A model generated the notes under the pieces. That model was not told the origin of the DNA. It saw nothing but the letters and a program-made list of their open reading frames with translations, and made no database searches. Of a stretch of 64,000 nucleotides of DNA, positions 28,185 to 36,112 are shown piece by piece. The stretch comes from Reyranella humidisoli. GTDB lineage: Bacteria; Pseudomonadota; Alphaproteobacteria; Reyranellales; Reyranellaceae. The stretch covers positions 1,364,001-1,428,000 of the forward strand of contig NZ_JAHOPB010000001.1 of the NCBI RefSeq assembly GCF_019039055.1, written 5' to 3'. Made by a program: the position numbers and the translations under genes. Position 1 is the first letter of the stretch. Each line of letters begins with the position of its first letter.

Positions 28185-29324
28185 CTACGCAGGCTCCAGG
28201 CGATAGAGGCCGCCACTGTCGGTGTGAGTGACGAGGTAGATGAGGCCGTCCGGCCCCTGACGAACGTCGCGGATATAGGGAAGCACGTCGACGAGCAACC
28301 GCTCCTCGCCGACGTACTTGTCGCCGTCGAGTTCGATGCGATGCAGAGCGTTGTCGGACAGGGCGCCGGTGAAGACCGAGCCCCTCCAGCCGGGGAAGCG
28401 GTCGCCGTCATAGAAGGCGAGTCCGCTCGGCGAAATCGACGGCACCCAGACGCGCACCGGATCTTCCATGCCGGGAAGACTCTTGTTCGGGCTGATCGTC
28501 GAGCCGCTGTAGTCGATGCCGTGGGTGGCCAGCGGCCAGCCGTAGTTGGCGCCGGCCTTCAGCAGGTTCAGTTCGTCGCCGCCACGCGGCCCGTGCTCGG
28601 CCAGCCAGATGCGTCCGGTGCCGGGGTGCATGGCCATGCCCTGCGGATTACGATGGCCATAGGTAAAAATCTCCGGCCGCGCGCCTGCACGGCCGACAAA
28701 TGGATTGTCGGGTGGGATCGAGCCGTCGTCGCGCAGCCGCACGACCTTGCCGCCGAGATCGGCCAGGTTCTGGGCGCGCTGCATCTGGTAGCGCTCGCCG
28801 CAGGTGACGTAGAGGAGGCCCGCCTTGTCGAAGACGATGCGCGAGCCGAAATGCAGACCGCCGGACGTGCGCGGCAGGGCCTCGAAGATGCGCTGCAGGC
28901 CGACCAGCGCATTGTTGCGGAATTCGGCCCGCGCCAGCACCGTCGCCGCGCCGCCGTCGCCCTCGCCGGAATAGGTGAGATAGAGCAGGGAATTGCGGGC
29001 GAAGTCGGGGTGCAGGCAGACGTCGAGCAGGCCGCCCTGGCCGCGCGCATAGACCTTTGGCAGACCGCCCACCGGCGCCCGTTCCAGCCGGCCGTTGGCG
29101 AAGATGCGCAGCCGGCCCGGCCGCTCCGTGATCAGCATCCGGCCGTCGGGCAGGAAGGCCATGCCCCAGGGCTGTTCGAGGTCGAGGGTGAGCATCCTGA
29201 GGCTGTAGGACGCCTTCGTGCTGCGCTGGACCTGCTGCGCCCGCACGATGGCCGGGCTCGCCAGTACCGCGCTGGTGGAGGCGGCGAGAAGGCCGCGGCG
29301 TCCGATGAGGAGCTTCCTGGGCAT
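28185..29324 (-). CDS. PQQ-dependent aldose (sugar) dehydrogenase, exported
   Basis: 379 residues. Twin-arginine-like leader GRRGLLAASTSAVLASPAIVRAQ at 8-30, then the six-bladed soluble-glucose-dehydrogenase fold: EQPWGMAFLPDGRMLITERPGRL, GGLLDVCLHPDFA, RTSGGLHFGSRIVF, GHRNPQGMAMHPGTG, WLAEHGPRGGDELNLL. Homologues such as E. coli YliI oxidise aldoses in the periplasm with PQQ. First gene of the minus-strand operon with maf and aroE; divergent from the quinone oxidoreductase. Confidence 0.9.
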   Translation of the reverse strand: MPRKLLIGRRGLLAASTSAVLASPAIVRAQQVQRSTKASYSLRMLTLDLEQPWGMAFLPDGRMLITERPGRLRIFANGRLERAPVGGLPKVYARGQGGLLDVCLHPDFARNSLLYLTYSGEGDGGAATVLARAEFRNNALVGLQRIFEALPRTSGGLHFGSRIVFDKAGLLYVTCGERYQMQRAQNLADLGGKVVRLRDDGSIPPDNPFVGRAGARPEIFTYGHRNPQGMAMHPGTGRIWLAEHGPRGGDELNLLKAGANYGWPLATHGIDYSGSTISPNKSLPGMEDPVRVWVPSISPSGLAFYDGDRFPGWRGSVFTGALSDNALHRIELDGDKYVGEERLLVDVLPYIRDVRQGPDGLIYLVTHTDSGGLYRLEPA

Positions 29325-29438
29325 AAACTCTCCTGACGAAGGCCGCGCCGGGCTGGCGCCTGAAAGGCCGGTCACTATACTCGACGCCCGCAAGCAGGCG
29401 ACGTTCCTCGGTCGCCGCTGCAAGGGGAGAAATTTCAG

Positions 29439-30416
29439 ATGTCCAAGTCCATCCTGATTCACGAAAACGGCGGCCCGGAGAAGATGAAGTTCGAGGACGT
29501 CGAGGTCGGCAAGCCCGGTCCCGGCCAGGTCAAGCTGCGTCACACCGCGATCGGTCTCAACTTCATCGACGTCTACACCCGTTCGGGCCTCTACCAGACG
29601 CCGATGCCGAACGCGGTCGGCCGCGAGGCGGCGGGCGTCATCGTCGAGGTCGGCCCCCGGGTGAAGGGTTTCCGCAAGGGCGACCGTGTCGCCTATTGCG
29701 GCGTGCTGGGCGCCTACTGCCAGGAGCGCGTGATGGGCGTCGACCAGCTCGTGCAGGTGCCGAAGGGCGTGAGCGACGAGCAGGCCGCGGCGATCATGCT
29801 GAAGGGCATGACGACGGAGTACCTGGTCGACCGCACCGCCAAGGCGTGGCTGAAGAAGGGCGATACGATCCTGTTCCATGCCGCCGCGGGTGGCGTCGGG
29901 CTGCTGTTCGGCCAGTGGGCCAAGGCCCGCGGCTACAAGGTCATCGGCACGACCTCGTCGCCCGCGAAGGCCGCGCTGGCGAAGAAGAACGGCTACAAGT
30001 GGGTGATCGACTACACCAAGCAGGACATCGTGGCCGAGGTGAAGAAGATCACCAAGAACAAGGGCGTGCCGGTCGTGTTCGACGGCGTCGGCAAGGACAC
30101 CTGGGCGGCCTCGCTCGACTGCCTGCAGCCGCGCGGCCTGATGGTCTCGTTCGGCAACGCCTCGGGCGCCGTCGCACCGATTCCGATCGGTATCCTCAAC
30201 GCCAAGGGCTCGCTCTACGTCACGCGCCCCAGCCTCGGCGCCTACACCGCCACCCGCGCCGACCTCGAAGCCAGCGCCCGTTCGCTGTTCAAGATGGTGA
30301 AGAGCGGCAAGGTGAAGATCTCGATCGACCAGCACTACCCGCTGGCCGAAGCCGCGCAGGCGCACATCGACCTGGAGAGCCGCAAGACCACCGGCCAGAC
30401 GGTCCTGGTTCCGTAG
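29439..30416 (+). CDS. qor: Zinc-independent quinone oxidoreductase
   Basis: 325-residue MDR-superfamily enzyme that reduces quinones with NADPH. Begins SILIHENGGPEKMKFEDVEVG, has the GLNFIDVYTRSGLY motif near residue 39 and the nucleotide motif AAAGGVGLLFGQWAK near 149. The zinc-binding residues of alcohol dehydrogenases are absent. GGGGAGA ribosome site before the ATG. A TATACT -10-like hexamer lies at 29376-29381 without a good -35. Confidence 0.92.
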   Translation: MSKSILIHENGGPEKMKFEDVEVGKPGPGQVKLRHTAIGLNFIDVYTRSGLYQTPMPNAVGREAAGVIVEVGPRVKGFRKGDRVAYCGVLGAYCQERVMGVDQLVQVPKGVSDEQAAAIMLKGMTTEYLVDRTAKAWLKKGDTILFHAAAGGVGLLFGQWAKARGYKVIGTTSSPAKAALAKKNGYKWVIDYTKQDIVAEVKKITKNKGVPVVFDGVGKDTWAASLDCLQPRGLMVSFGNASGAVAPIPIGILNAKGSLYVTRPSLGAYTATRADLEASARSLFKMVKSGKVKISIDQHYPLAEAAQAHIDLESRKTTGQTVLVP

Positions 30417-30428
30417 AGCCCAACAAAG

Positions 30429-30539
30429 CCTCACCCTGAGGAGCGCTCCGGAAGGAGCGCGTCTCGAAGGGTGGGCACGAGCACCGCGTCTGTTGCCCAT
30501 CCTTCGAGACGGCCGCTGCGCGGCCTCCTCAGGATGAGG
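30429..30539. repeat. Dispersed palindromic repeat B, four-way-junction shape
   Basis: Outer arms CCTCACCCTGAGGAG (30429-30443) and CTCCTCAGGATGAGG (30525-30539) pair with one mismatch. Enclosed are three hairpins: GCGCTCC/GGAGCGC around GGAA (30443-30460); GTCTCGAAGGGTGGGC with GCCCATCCTTCGAGAC around an 18-base loop (30461-30510); and GGCCGC/GCGGCC (30511-30525). Similar phrases (CTCGAAGG, CTCAGGATGAGG) recur in many alphaproteobacterial intergenic repeats. It sits between qor and coaE. Confidence 0.8.
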
Positions 30540-30572
30540 TAGTGGGGGCACCTTGAGACGGAAAGACTCTAG

Positions 30573-31235
30573 ATGGTCATCGTCGGACTGACCGGTTCGA
30601 TCGGCATGGGCAAATCAACCGCAGCGACAATGCTGCGGGAGATGGGCGTGCCGGTGTACGACGCCGATGCCGCCGTCCATACGCTGCAGGCACCGGGCGG
30701 CGCCGCGCTGCCTGGTATCGAGGCGGCGTTCCCCGGCGTGGTGAAGGCGGGCGTGCTCGACCGTCAGGCGTTGGGCGCACGCGTCTTCGGCAACAAGGAG
30801 GCGCTGCGCCGGCTGGAAGCGATCGTGCATCCGCTGGTCCATCGCATGCAGCGCGCCTTTTTGCGGCGCGCGGCGCTGGCCGGCGAAAAGCTCGTTGTGC
30901 TCGATATTCCGTTGCTTTTCGAGGGGCTGGGCGACCGGCGCGTCGATGCCACGCTGGTGGTGAGCGCACCGGCCTTCCTGCAGCGCCGCCGCGTCCTGGC
31001 CCGCCCCGGCATGACCGCCGACAAGTTCGAAGGCATCCTGCGCCAGCAGGTGCCGGACGCGCTCAAGCGCCGCAAGGCCAGCCTCGTGATCCCGACCGGC
31101 ATGGGGCTGGCGCCGACGCGCGCCGCGCTCGGTCGGGCGGTCGCGGAGTTGCGCGGCCTGCACGGCAATTTCTGGCCGTCCAATCCGTGGCGGGAGAAAT
31201 TCACAGCCCGGCTCGCGCGCGCGCGTCGCAAGTAG
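30573..31235 (+). CDS. coaE: Dephospho-CoA kinase
   Basis: Last step of coenzyme A synthesis; 220 residues. P-loop GSIGMGKST near residue 8, then VPVYDADAAVHTL, HPLVHRMQRAFL and LDIPLLFEG, all CoaE motifs, and lid region RRRVLARPGMTADKFEGIL with the R-Q pattern. C-terminal extension of about 20 residues is basic. Followed 26 bases later by dnaQ. Confidence 0.95.
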   Translation: MVIVGLTGSIGMGKSTAATMLREMGVPVYDADAAVHTLQAPGGAALPGIEAAFPGVVKAGVLDRQALGARVFGNKEALRRLEAIVHPLVHRMQRAFLRRAALAGEKLVVLDIPLLFEGLGDRRVDATLVVSAPAFLQRRRVLARPGMTADKFEGILRQQVPDALKRRKASLVIPTGMGLAPTRAALGRAVAELRGLHGNFWPSNPWREKFTARLARARRK

Positions 31236-31261
31236 GCGGGCACTTGCGCTAAAAGATCGGG

Positions 31262-31945
31262 ATGCGTGAAGTCGTCCTCGATACCGAGACCACGGGCCTC
31301 GATCCTCTCGCCGGCAACCGCGTGGTCGAGATCGGCTGTATCGAGCTGGTCAACCTCGTGGCCACCGGCCGCTCGCTGCAGCTCTACCTCAACCCCGAGA
31401 TGCCGATGCCGGCCGGGGCGCAGGAAGTACACGGGCTCTCCGACGAGTTTCTGGCCGACAAGCCGCTTTTCGCCGACAAAGCCGAAGAGCTGCTCGAATT
31501 CCTGGGCGATGCTCAACTCGTCATTCACAACGCACAGTTCGACCTGGGCTTCCTGAACGCCGAACTCGCGCGCGTCGGCAAGCCGAAGCTCACGAATGAC
31601 TATGTCGACACCGTCTCGATGGCGCGGCGCAAGTTTCCCGGCCAGCGCGCCAGCCTCGACTCGCTGTGCGACCGGTTCGGCATCGACAACACCAAGCGCA
31701 CCAAGCACGGCGCCTTGCTCGATTCGGAACTGCTGGCGGAAGTCTATCTGGAGCTGAGCGGCGGCCGGCAGCGCGATCTCGGCCTCGCGCCGGAGATGGC
31801 CGCGGCGGGCGTCCAGGGCATCATGGCCCAGACCCTGACCCTGCGGCCGCCGCGCCCGCACACGGCAAGCGCGGCCGAACTGGCCGCGCACGCGGAATTC
31901 CTGAACAAGATCAGCGAACCGATCTGGCTCAAGGTCGAAGGCTAG
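31262..31945 (+). CDS. dnaQ: DNA polymerase III epsilon subunit (proofreading exonuclease)
   Basis: 227 residues. Exo I DTETTGLDP at residues 7-15 (metal-binding Asp and Glu), Exo II HNAQFDLGFLN near 91, Exo III-epsilon HGALLDSELLAEVYLEL near 150: a DEDDh exonuclease. A C-terminal segment (about 175-227) should bind the polymerase alpha subunit. Downstream of coaE, as in many alphaproteobacteria. Confidence 0.95.
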   Translation: MREVVLDTETTGLDPLAGNRVVEIGCIELVNLVATGRSLQLYLNPEMPMPAGAQEVHGLSDEFLADKPLFADKAEELLEFLGDAQLVIHNAQFDLGFLNAELARVGKPKLTNDYVDTVSMARRKFPGQRASLDSLCDRFGIDNTKRTKHGALLDSELLAEVYLELSGGRQRDLGLAPEMAAAGVQGIMAQTLTLRPPRPHTASAAELAAHAEFLNKISEPIWLKVEG

Positions 31946-31990
31946 AGTCTTTCCGACGTGGATTGAACTGCTGGAAATCAGGATCAATTT

Positions 31991-32112
31991 CTTCCCCCTT
32001 CAGAGGGGGAAGTGCCCCGTCATACGGGGCGATGGGGTCATGGGGCGTCGCAAAGCCTATGACCCCTCCGTCGACGTAAGACGTCGACACCTCCCCATTT
32101 GAATGGGGAGGC
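31991..32112. repeat. Structured dispersed repeat A, copy 2 (four hairpins)
   Basis: Reverse-complement orientation to copy 1 at 7207. Stems, left to right on the plus strand: CTTCCCCCT/AGGGGGAAG (31991-32012); GCCCCGT/ACGGGGC around CAT (32014-32030); GTCGACGT/ACGTCGAC around AAG (about 32071-32089); CTCCCCATT/AATGGGGAG (about 32091-32110). The linkers GATGGGGTCAT and CCCCTCCGTC match copy 1, and about 20 extra bases are present between the second and third stems. Confidence 0.8.
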
Positions 32113-32180
32113 AATTCTACTTCGCTCGGGAGAAAGCTAGTTTTCCTCCGTCCGTTCGACGGAGCGCATCGCTGATGAGT

Positions 32181-32245
32181 AAGGATCCTTCGCTGCGCTC
32201 AGGATGACACCTCTTGTGTCATCCCGAACGAAGTGAGGGATCCTT
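32181..32245. repeat. Long imperfect palindrome, dispersed-repeat type C
   Basis: Outer arms AAGGATCC (32181-32188) and GGATCCTT (32238-32245), inner arms GGATGACAC (32202-32210) and GTGTCATCC (32216-32224) around CTCTT. The middle arms pair imperfectly. The phrase TCATCCCGAACGAAGTGAGG is typical of a common intergenic repeat of alphaproteobacteria. It lies 14 bases beyond the secB stop and could serve as its terminator. Confidence 0.75.
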
Positions 32246-32258
32246 GTCGGCGGTCGCC

Positions 32259-32780
32259 TCAGGCGTGGCCGACCGGGCCGGACTGGATGCCGGGCGCCTG
32301 GCCGCCATTGGCTTCGAGCTGCTGGCGATAGAGCGCCACGAAGTCGACCGGGGCGATGTTGAGCGGCGGGAAGCCGGCCTCGCGCGTGGCGTTGGCCACG
32401 ATGGCGCGGGCGAACGGGAAGAGCAGGCGCGGCGTCTCGATGAAGAGCATCGGCCCCGTCGCTTCCGGCGGCAGGTCGCCCAAGGTCACCGTGCCGGCAT
32501 AGATCAGCTCGAGCATGAACAGTGGCTCTTTCTCCGGCGTATGCGCGGAGGCCTCGATGGTGATCGACACCTCGAAGGTCTTGGCGTCGAACTGGCGGTT
32601 GGCCACCTGCACGTTCAGCGTGAGCTGCGGCTGCGTCTGCTCGATCAGGCTCTGCGGCGCGCGCGGGTTCTCGAAGCTGAAGTCCTTGATGTACTGGCCG
32701 TGCATGGTCAGCGGCGCGGCGGGACCGGCCTGGGCGGTCTGGCCGGAGGGCGGGGCGGACGGCGGAGGGGTGGTCGTCAT
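32259..32780 (-). CDS. secB: Protein-export chaperone SecB
   Basis: 173 residues, tetrameric cytosolic chaperone that hands preproteins to SecA. Core from about residue 28: GQYIKDFSFENPRAPQSL, FDAKTFEVSITIEASAH, MLELIYAGTVTLGD, TPRLLFPFARAIVANATREAGFPPLNIAPVDFVALY. The first 25 residues are a Pro/Ala-rich disordered extension. Convergent with dnaQ, as part of the coaE-dnaQ-secB neighbourhood. Confidence 0.96.
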   Translation of the reverse strand: MTTTPPPSAPPSGQTAQAGPAAPLTMHGQYIKDFSFENPRAPQSLIEQTQPQLTLNVQVANRQFDAKTFEVSITIEASAHTPEKEPLFMLELIYAGTVTLGDLPPEATGPMLFIETPRLLFPFARAIVANATREAGFPPLNIAPVDFVALYRQQLEANGGQAPGIQSGPVGHA

Positions 32781-32892
32781 GGCGCTCTTTCCGATGTTTC
32801 TGGCGAATGGACGGGGCAAATCTTGCCGCGGCGCGGCGGTACCATGCAGGGCTGCACTGCACAAGCTGCGGGCAGGTTCAGGCACCGGGCAA

Positions 32893-32921
32893 TTGCCAAG
32901 ATGCGGCGCGGCGGCGACAAT
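32893..32921 (+). promoter_or_regulatory. Candidate sigma-70 promoter for the GATase-like gene
   Basis: TTGCCA (32893-32898, 5 of 6) and GACAAT (32916-32921, 4 of 6) separated by 17 bases, 34 bases before the ATG at 32955. It lies in the 174-base gap divergent from secB. Confidence 0.35.
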
Positions 32922-32954
32922 GAAACCCCCGCTATTTGCACGCTCCGGCAGACT

Positions 32955-33773
32955 ATGAATCGCTCGTCTTCGCGCCCCCTGATCGGTGTTTCGGCCTGTC
33001 TCAAGGAAAACGGACGGGGCGGCTGGCATCACACCGTGGGCGAGAAATACGTCCAGGCGGCGCTTCGCGCCGTCGGCGGCCTGCCGGTCCTGATCCCCGC
33101 CATCGGGCCGGAATTCGGCGACGACGAGCCGGGCTTCCTGGAAGCAATGGACCGCTTGCTCGACAGTCTCGACGGCGTGCTGCTGACCGGCAGCCCCTCC
33201 AACGTCGAGCCGCATCACTATGGCAAGCAGAGCCGCGAGGGCACGCTGCACGACCGGGCGCGCGATTCCACGACCCTGCCGCTGATCCGGCACACGATCG
33301 ACCGCGGCGTCCCGCTGTTCGCGATCTGTCGCGGTCTTCAGGAGGTGAACGTCGCGCTGGGCGGCTCGCTGCACCAGCATGTCCACGAGGTCGAGGGCCG
33401 GCGCGATCATCGCTCGCCCAAGTCGCCGGACATGGACGTGAACTATGCGCCGACCCACGACATCGACGTGACCGAAGGCGGGATGCTGCAGCGCCTGCTG
33501 GGCGAGAAGCGCGTGCGCGTGAATTCGCTGCACGCGCAGGGCGTCGACGTGCTGGCGCCGCGCGCGCGGCTCGAAGCGACCTGCTGCGAAGACGGACAGG
33601 TCGAGGCGTTGAGCGTGCCGGATGCGCCGGGCTTCGTGCTCGCGTTGCAATGGCACCCCGAATACAAGGCGCTCGAGAATCCGGTGTCGATGAAGCTGTT
33701 CGACGCCTTCGCCGCCGCCTGCCGCGCCCGAATGATGGCTCGTTCGGGTCCATTGCTGCGCGCCGCCGAGTAG
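32955..33773 (+). CDS. Gamma-glutamyl-gamma-aminobutyrate hydrolase-family protein (class I GATase fold)
   Basis: 272 residues, peptidase C26/PuuD-like. Catalytic triad: Cys125 in LFAICRGLQE, His and Glu in ALQWHPEY near residue 235. GVLLTGSPSNVEPHHYG forms the oxyanion region near 75-90. Members cleave gamma-glutamyl compounds in putrescine or related catabolism; the exact substrate is not known. Four bases upstream of the gentisate dioxygenase-like gene, so the two are co-transcribed. Confidence 0.9.
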   Translation: MNRSSSRPLIGVSACLKENGRGGWHHTVGEKYVQAALRAVGGLPVLIPAIGPEFGDDEPGFLEAMDRLLDSLDGVLLTGSPSNVEPHHYGKQSREGTLHDRARDSTTLPLIRHTIDRGVPLFAICRGLQEVNVALGGSLHQHVHEVEGRRDHRSPKSPDMDVNYAPTHDIDVTEGGMLQRLLGEKRVRVNSLHAQGVDVLAPRARLEATCCEDGQVEALSVPDAPGFVLALQWHPEYKALENPVSMKLFDAFAAACRARMMARSGPLLRAAE

Positions 33774-33777
33774 CAGC

Positions 33778-34821
33778 ATGTCCGCGTCGACGACGGGCAA
33801 CAACGCGCGGCGCGATTTCTACGAACGCATCGGCGGCCTCTCGATGGCGCCGCTGTGGGAATCGCTGCACCAGCTCGTGCCGCCGCAGCCGGCGCCGAAG
33901 TACCGGGCCGCGCACTGGGACTACGACAGGGTGCGGCCGTTCCTGATGGAATCGGGCTCGCTGATCACGGCGAAGGAAGCCGTGCGGCGCGTGCTGATCC
34001 TCGAAAACCCGGCGATGACCGGCAGCGCCTGCATCACGCCCACCCTCTATGCCGGGCTGCAGCTCATCCTGCCGGGCGAGGTTGCGCCCAGCCATCGTCA
34101 CACCCAGTCGGCGCTGCGCTTCATCGTAGAAGGCGAAGGTGCCTACACCGCGGTCGATGGCGAGCGCACGATCATGCACGAGGGCGACTTCGTCATCACG
34201 CCGACCTGGACCTGGCACGATCACGGCAACGAATCGTCGAAGCCGATGGTGTGGCTCGACGGGCTCGACATCCCGCTGGTCGCGATGTTCAACGCGGGCT
34301 TTGCCGAGAACGGCGAGACCGACGAGCAGGTCGTGACGACGCCCCAAGGCACGTCCGACGCGAAGTATGCCAGCGGCCTGCTGCCGGTGGACTGGAAGCC
34401 GGCGAAGCAGACCTCGCCGATCTTCAACTATCCCTATGCGCGCACGCGCGAGGCGTTGCAGGGTCTCGCCAAGGCCGGCGCACCCGACGCCTGCCATGGC
34501 TACAAGCTGCGCTACGTCAATCCGGCGAGCGGTGGCGCGCCGATCGCCACGATGGGCACCTTCATGCAGCTCCTGCCGAAGGGTTTTACGACATCGCCCT
34601 ATCGCTGCACCGACGGCACGGTCTTCTCGGTCGTCGAAGGTGACGGCGAGAGCACGATCGGCGACACGGTGATGCGCTGGAAGAAGCGCGACCATTTCGT
34701 CGTGCCGAGCTGGGCCAGGGTCGAGCATCGCGCCGCCAGCGACGCGGTCCTGTTCTCGTTCTCCGATCGCCCGATCCAGGAAAAACTCGACCTGTGGCGC
34801 GAGGATCGCGGCGGCAAGTAG
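33778..34821 (+). CDS. Gentisate 1,2-dioxygenase-like bicupin protein
   Basis: 347 residues with two cupin domains, the length of gentisate/salicylate ring-cleaving dioxygenases. First cupin holds the iron ligands His106 and His108 (SHRHTQSALRF) and His147 in TWTWHDHGN; N-terminal WESLHQLVPPQP and HWDYDRVRPFL are also typical. The second cupin (about 245-340) has DGTVFSVVEGDGES but lacks an obvious metal site. No other gentisate-pathway gene is nearby, so the substrate is uncertain. Confidence 0.88.
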   Translation: MSASTTGNNARRDFYERIGGLSMAPLWESLHQLVPPQPAPKYRAAHWDYDRVRPFLMESGSLITAKEAVRRVLILENPAMTGSACITPTLYAGLQLILPGEVAPSHRHTQSALRFIVEGEGAYTAVDGERTIMHEGDFVITPTWTWHDHGNESSKPMVWLDGLDIPLVAMFNAGFAENGETDEQVVTTPQGTSDAKYASGLLPVDWKPAKQTSPIFNYPYARTREALQGLAKAGAPDACHGYKLRYVNPASGGAPIATMGTFMQLLPKGFTTSPYRCTDGTVFSVVEGDGESTIGDTVMRWKKRDHFVVPSWARVEHRAASDAVLFSFSDRPIQEKLDLWREDRGGK

Positions 34822-34851
34822 CGAGATCCGACTTCCAAAGAATCCTGACGC

Positions 34852-35697
34852 TCACGGAATGCGAGCTGCCCGCATCATATGCCCCCCGGGACCACTTTTG
34901 GACGCGCCGGGGGGCGCGCCCAGATAGCGAACGGCCATTTGGGACATGCCGAGGTCTTCGATATCCCCGAAGCCGTATCCGCGGAGTTCCTGCGCGATCT
35001 CGTCGGGATCGAAATGACTGAGCCAGGGTTCGCCGATTTCAGCCGTATAGGCCCCGAGCGCGACAATTTCGGTCCGCTGCTCCGGCGGATAGTTCTCCAG
35101 CGGTTCGCTGTAGTCGAACACCACCTCGGATTCGGGGATGCTCGCAATGTAACGCAACGTGGCCGCTATGGCTGTTCGCCCTAGATAGGGGACGACGCCG
35201 AGCCAGATGAAGAACGCAGGGCGATCGGGATCGAAACCGGCATCACGCAGCCCGAGACCAAGATCATCGTGTTCGAAGTCGATCGCCGCAAAGATCAGAG
35301 ACGCCGGAATAGCGAGGCCGACTTCGGACAGACGCTTTCGTTTCCAGGCTTGGGTCGCGGGATGATCGACCTCGAAAACCCGCAACCCCACATCCGAATG
35401 GGGATTGCGCAGCGCGAATGTATCGAAGCCGGCGCCGAGAACCACCGCCTGTCGCACGCCGCGTGACACCGCGGCGCCGAGGCAATCCTCGGCAAAACGG
35501 CTGCGCATCGCCATGAAGATGCGCATGCGCTGTTGTGCCGGGCCTGCCGATAGTCCCGCGATAATCGCGTCGGCGCCGTCACCGAGAATGGTGCGAGCGA
35601 AAGGATCGGAGAATACCTTGCCGCCCTCTAGTAACTGATGGGCGGCCCGATATCCGGCTGCGCCGAGTGCGGTCCGGCTTGGCTGTCGTTCGTTCAT
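34852..35697 (-). CDS. Class I SAM-dependent methyltransferase, leucine carboxyl methyltransferase type
   Basis: 281 residues of the LCM/TIGR00027 group. RTALGAAGYRAAHQ at the N-terminus, SAM motif VVLGAGFDTFALRNP near residue 86, FEVDHPATQAWKRKRL near 108 (acidic ribose-binding residue), IDFEHDD near 139, and FIWLGVVPYL near 164 (post-motif). The methyl acceptor is unknown; homologues are often linked to secondary metabolism. Convergent with the gentisate dioxygenase-like gene, 30 bases apart. Confidence 0.88.
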   Translation of the reverse strand: MNERQPSRTALGAAGYRAAHQLLEGGKVFSDPFARTILGDGADAIIAGLSAGPAQQRMRIFMAMRSRFAEDCLGAAVSRGVRQAVVLGAGFDTFALRNPHSDVGLRVFEVDHPATQAWKRKRLSEVGLAIPASLIFAAIDFEHDDLGLGLRDAGFDPDRPAFFIWLGVVPYLGRTAIAATLRYIASIPESEVVFDYSEPLENYPPEQRTEIVALGAYTAEIGEPWLSHFDPDEIAQELRGYGFGDIEDLGMSQMAVRYLGAPPGASKSGPGGHMMRAARIP

Positions 35698-36112
35698 GGA
35701 TTCACCTCTGTCTGGAGAACAAGCGATTTCGTTCGCTCACGTTGAGATCAATCATGATCCCGCGCGACAACGCTGCCTGGAGGACGAATAGATGCGAGAA
35801 GTGTTTGGTTTTGGGAAACTGGCGAAGGAAAGCCGAAAGAACAACTCTTGATCGAAACTATGTTTTGTCTACATTACTTAGGTAAAATGGCGTGATTTCT
35901 GTAGCGCGTGCATCTCCCGCGCTTCCTTCCTTTTGCTTGCCTTCCTCAAGTGCTCGCTGGCGCGGTTACAAGGCCTGCGAAGATCACTGTCGAGAGTACG
36001 GCCTCAAGCCATCAACGATCATCGTCGCCATGCCAACCTTGCGCAGCGAGGCGTAGCGCGGAGCCTGCCCCGAGGCTTTTCGAGGAAGCGCTCCGGTCGA
36101 GACGACGGCATC
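35698..36112. other. Gene-poor, lower-GC intergenic stretch
   Basis: 415 bases upstream of the methyltransferase gene and downstream of the LytTR gene, both on the minus strand. GC content is visibly lower from about 35700 to 35950. No convincing long gene, repeat or terminator is seen. A 19-codon frame with a good ribosome site is listed separately. TTGATC (35849-35854) and TACATT, 16 bases apart, would make only a weak plus-strand promoter. Confidence 0.55.
35792..35851 (+). CDS. Possible small peptide frame
   Basis: ATG with GGAGGA seven bases upstream (35779-35784) opens a 19-codon frame, MREVFGFGKLAKESRKNNS, ending in TGA. The peptide is basic. Nothing else supports it, and a ribosome site plus a short frame can arise by chance. 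Confidence 0.2.
   Translation: MREVFGFGKLAKESRKNNS

Larger units (their letters stand above)
31946..32258. other. Convergent dnaQ/secB spacer filled by two repeat types, no gene
   Basis: 313 bases between the 3' ends of dnaQ and secB. No coding region is supported. It contains structured repeat A copy 2 (31991-32112) and a separate long palindrome (32181-32245), with about 70 bases between them of no evident content. No simple T-tailed terminator is seen apart from these structures. Confidence 0.75.

Noticed and set aside
30429..30539. CRISPR-like repeat
   Set aside because: The repeated phrases are inverted arms of one palindromic element, not direct repeats separated by unique spacers.
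28185..30551. A 788-codon frame suggesting a large fusion of the sugar dehydrogenase
   Set aside because: The extra part is antisense to the quinone oxidoreductase; the Tat-type signal peptide at 29324 marks the real start.
35667..35885. A 72-codon plus-strand frame
   Set aside because: Starts inside the antisense of the methyltransferase gene, has no ribosome site and no recognisable pattern.
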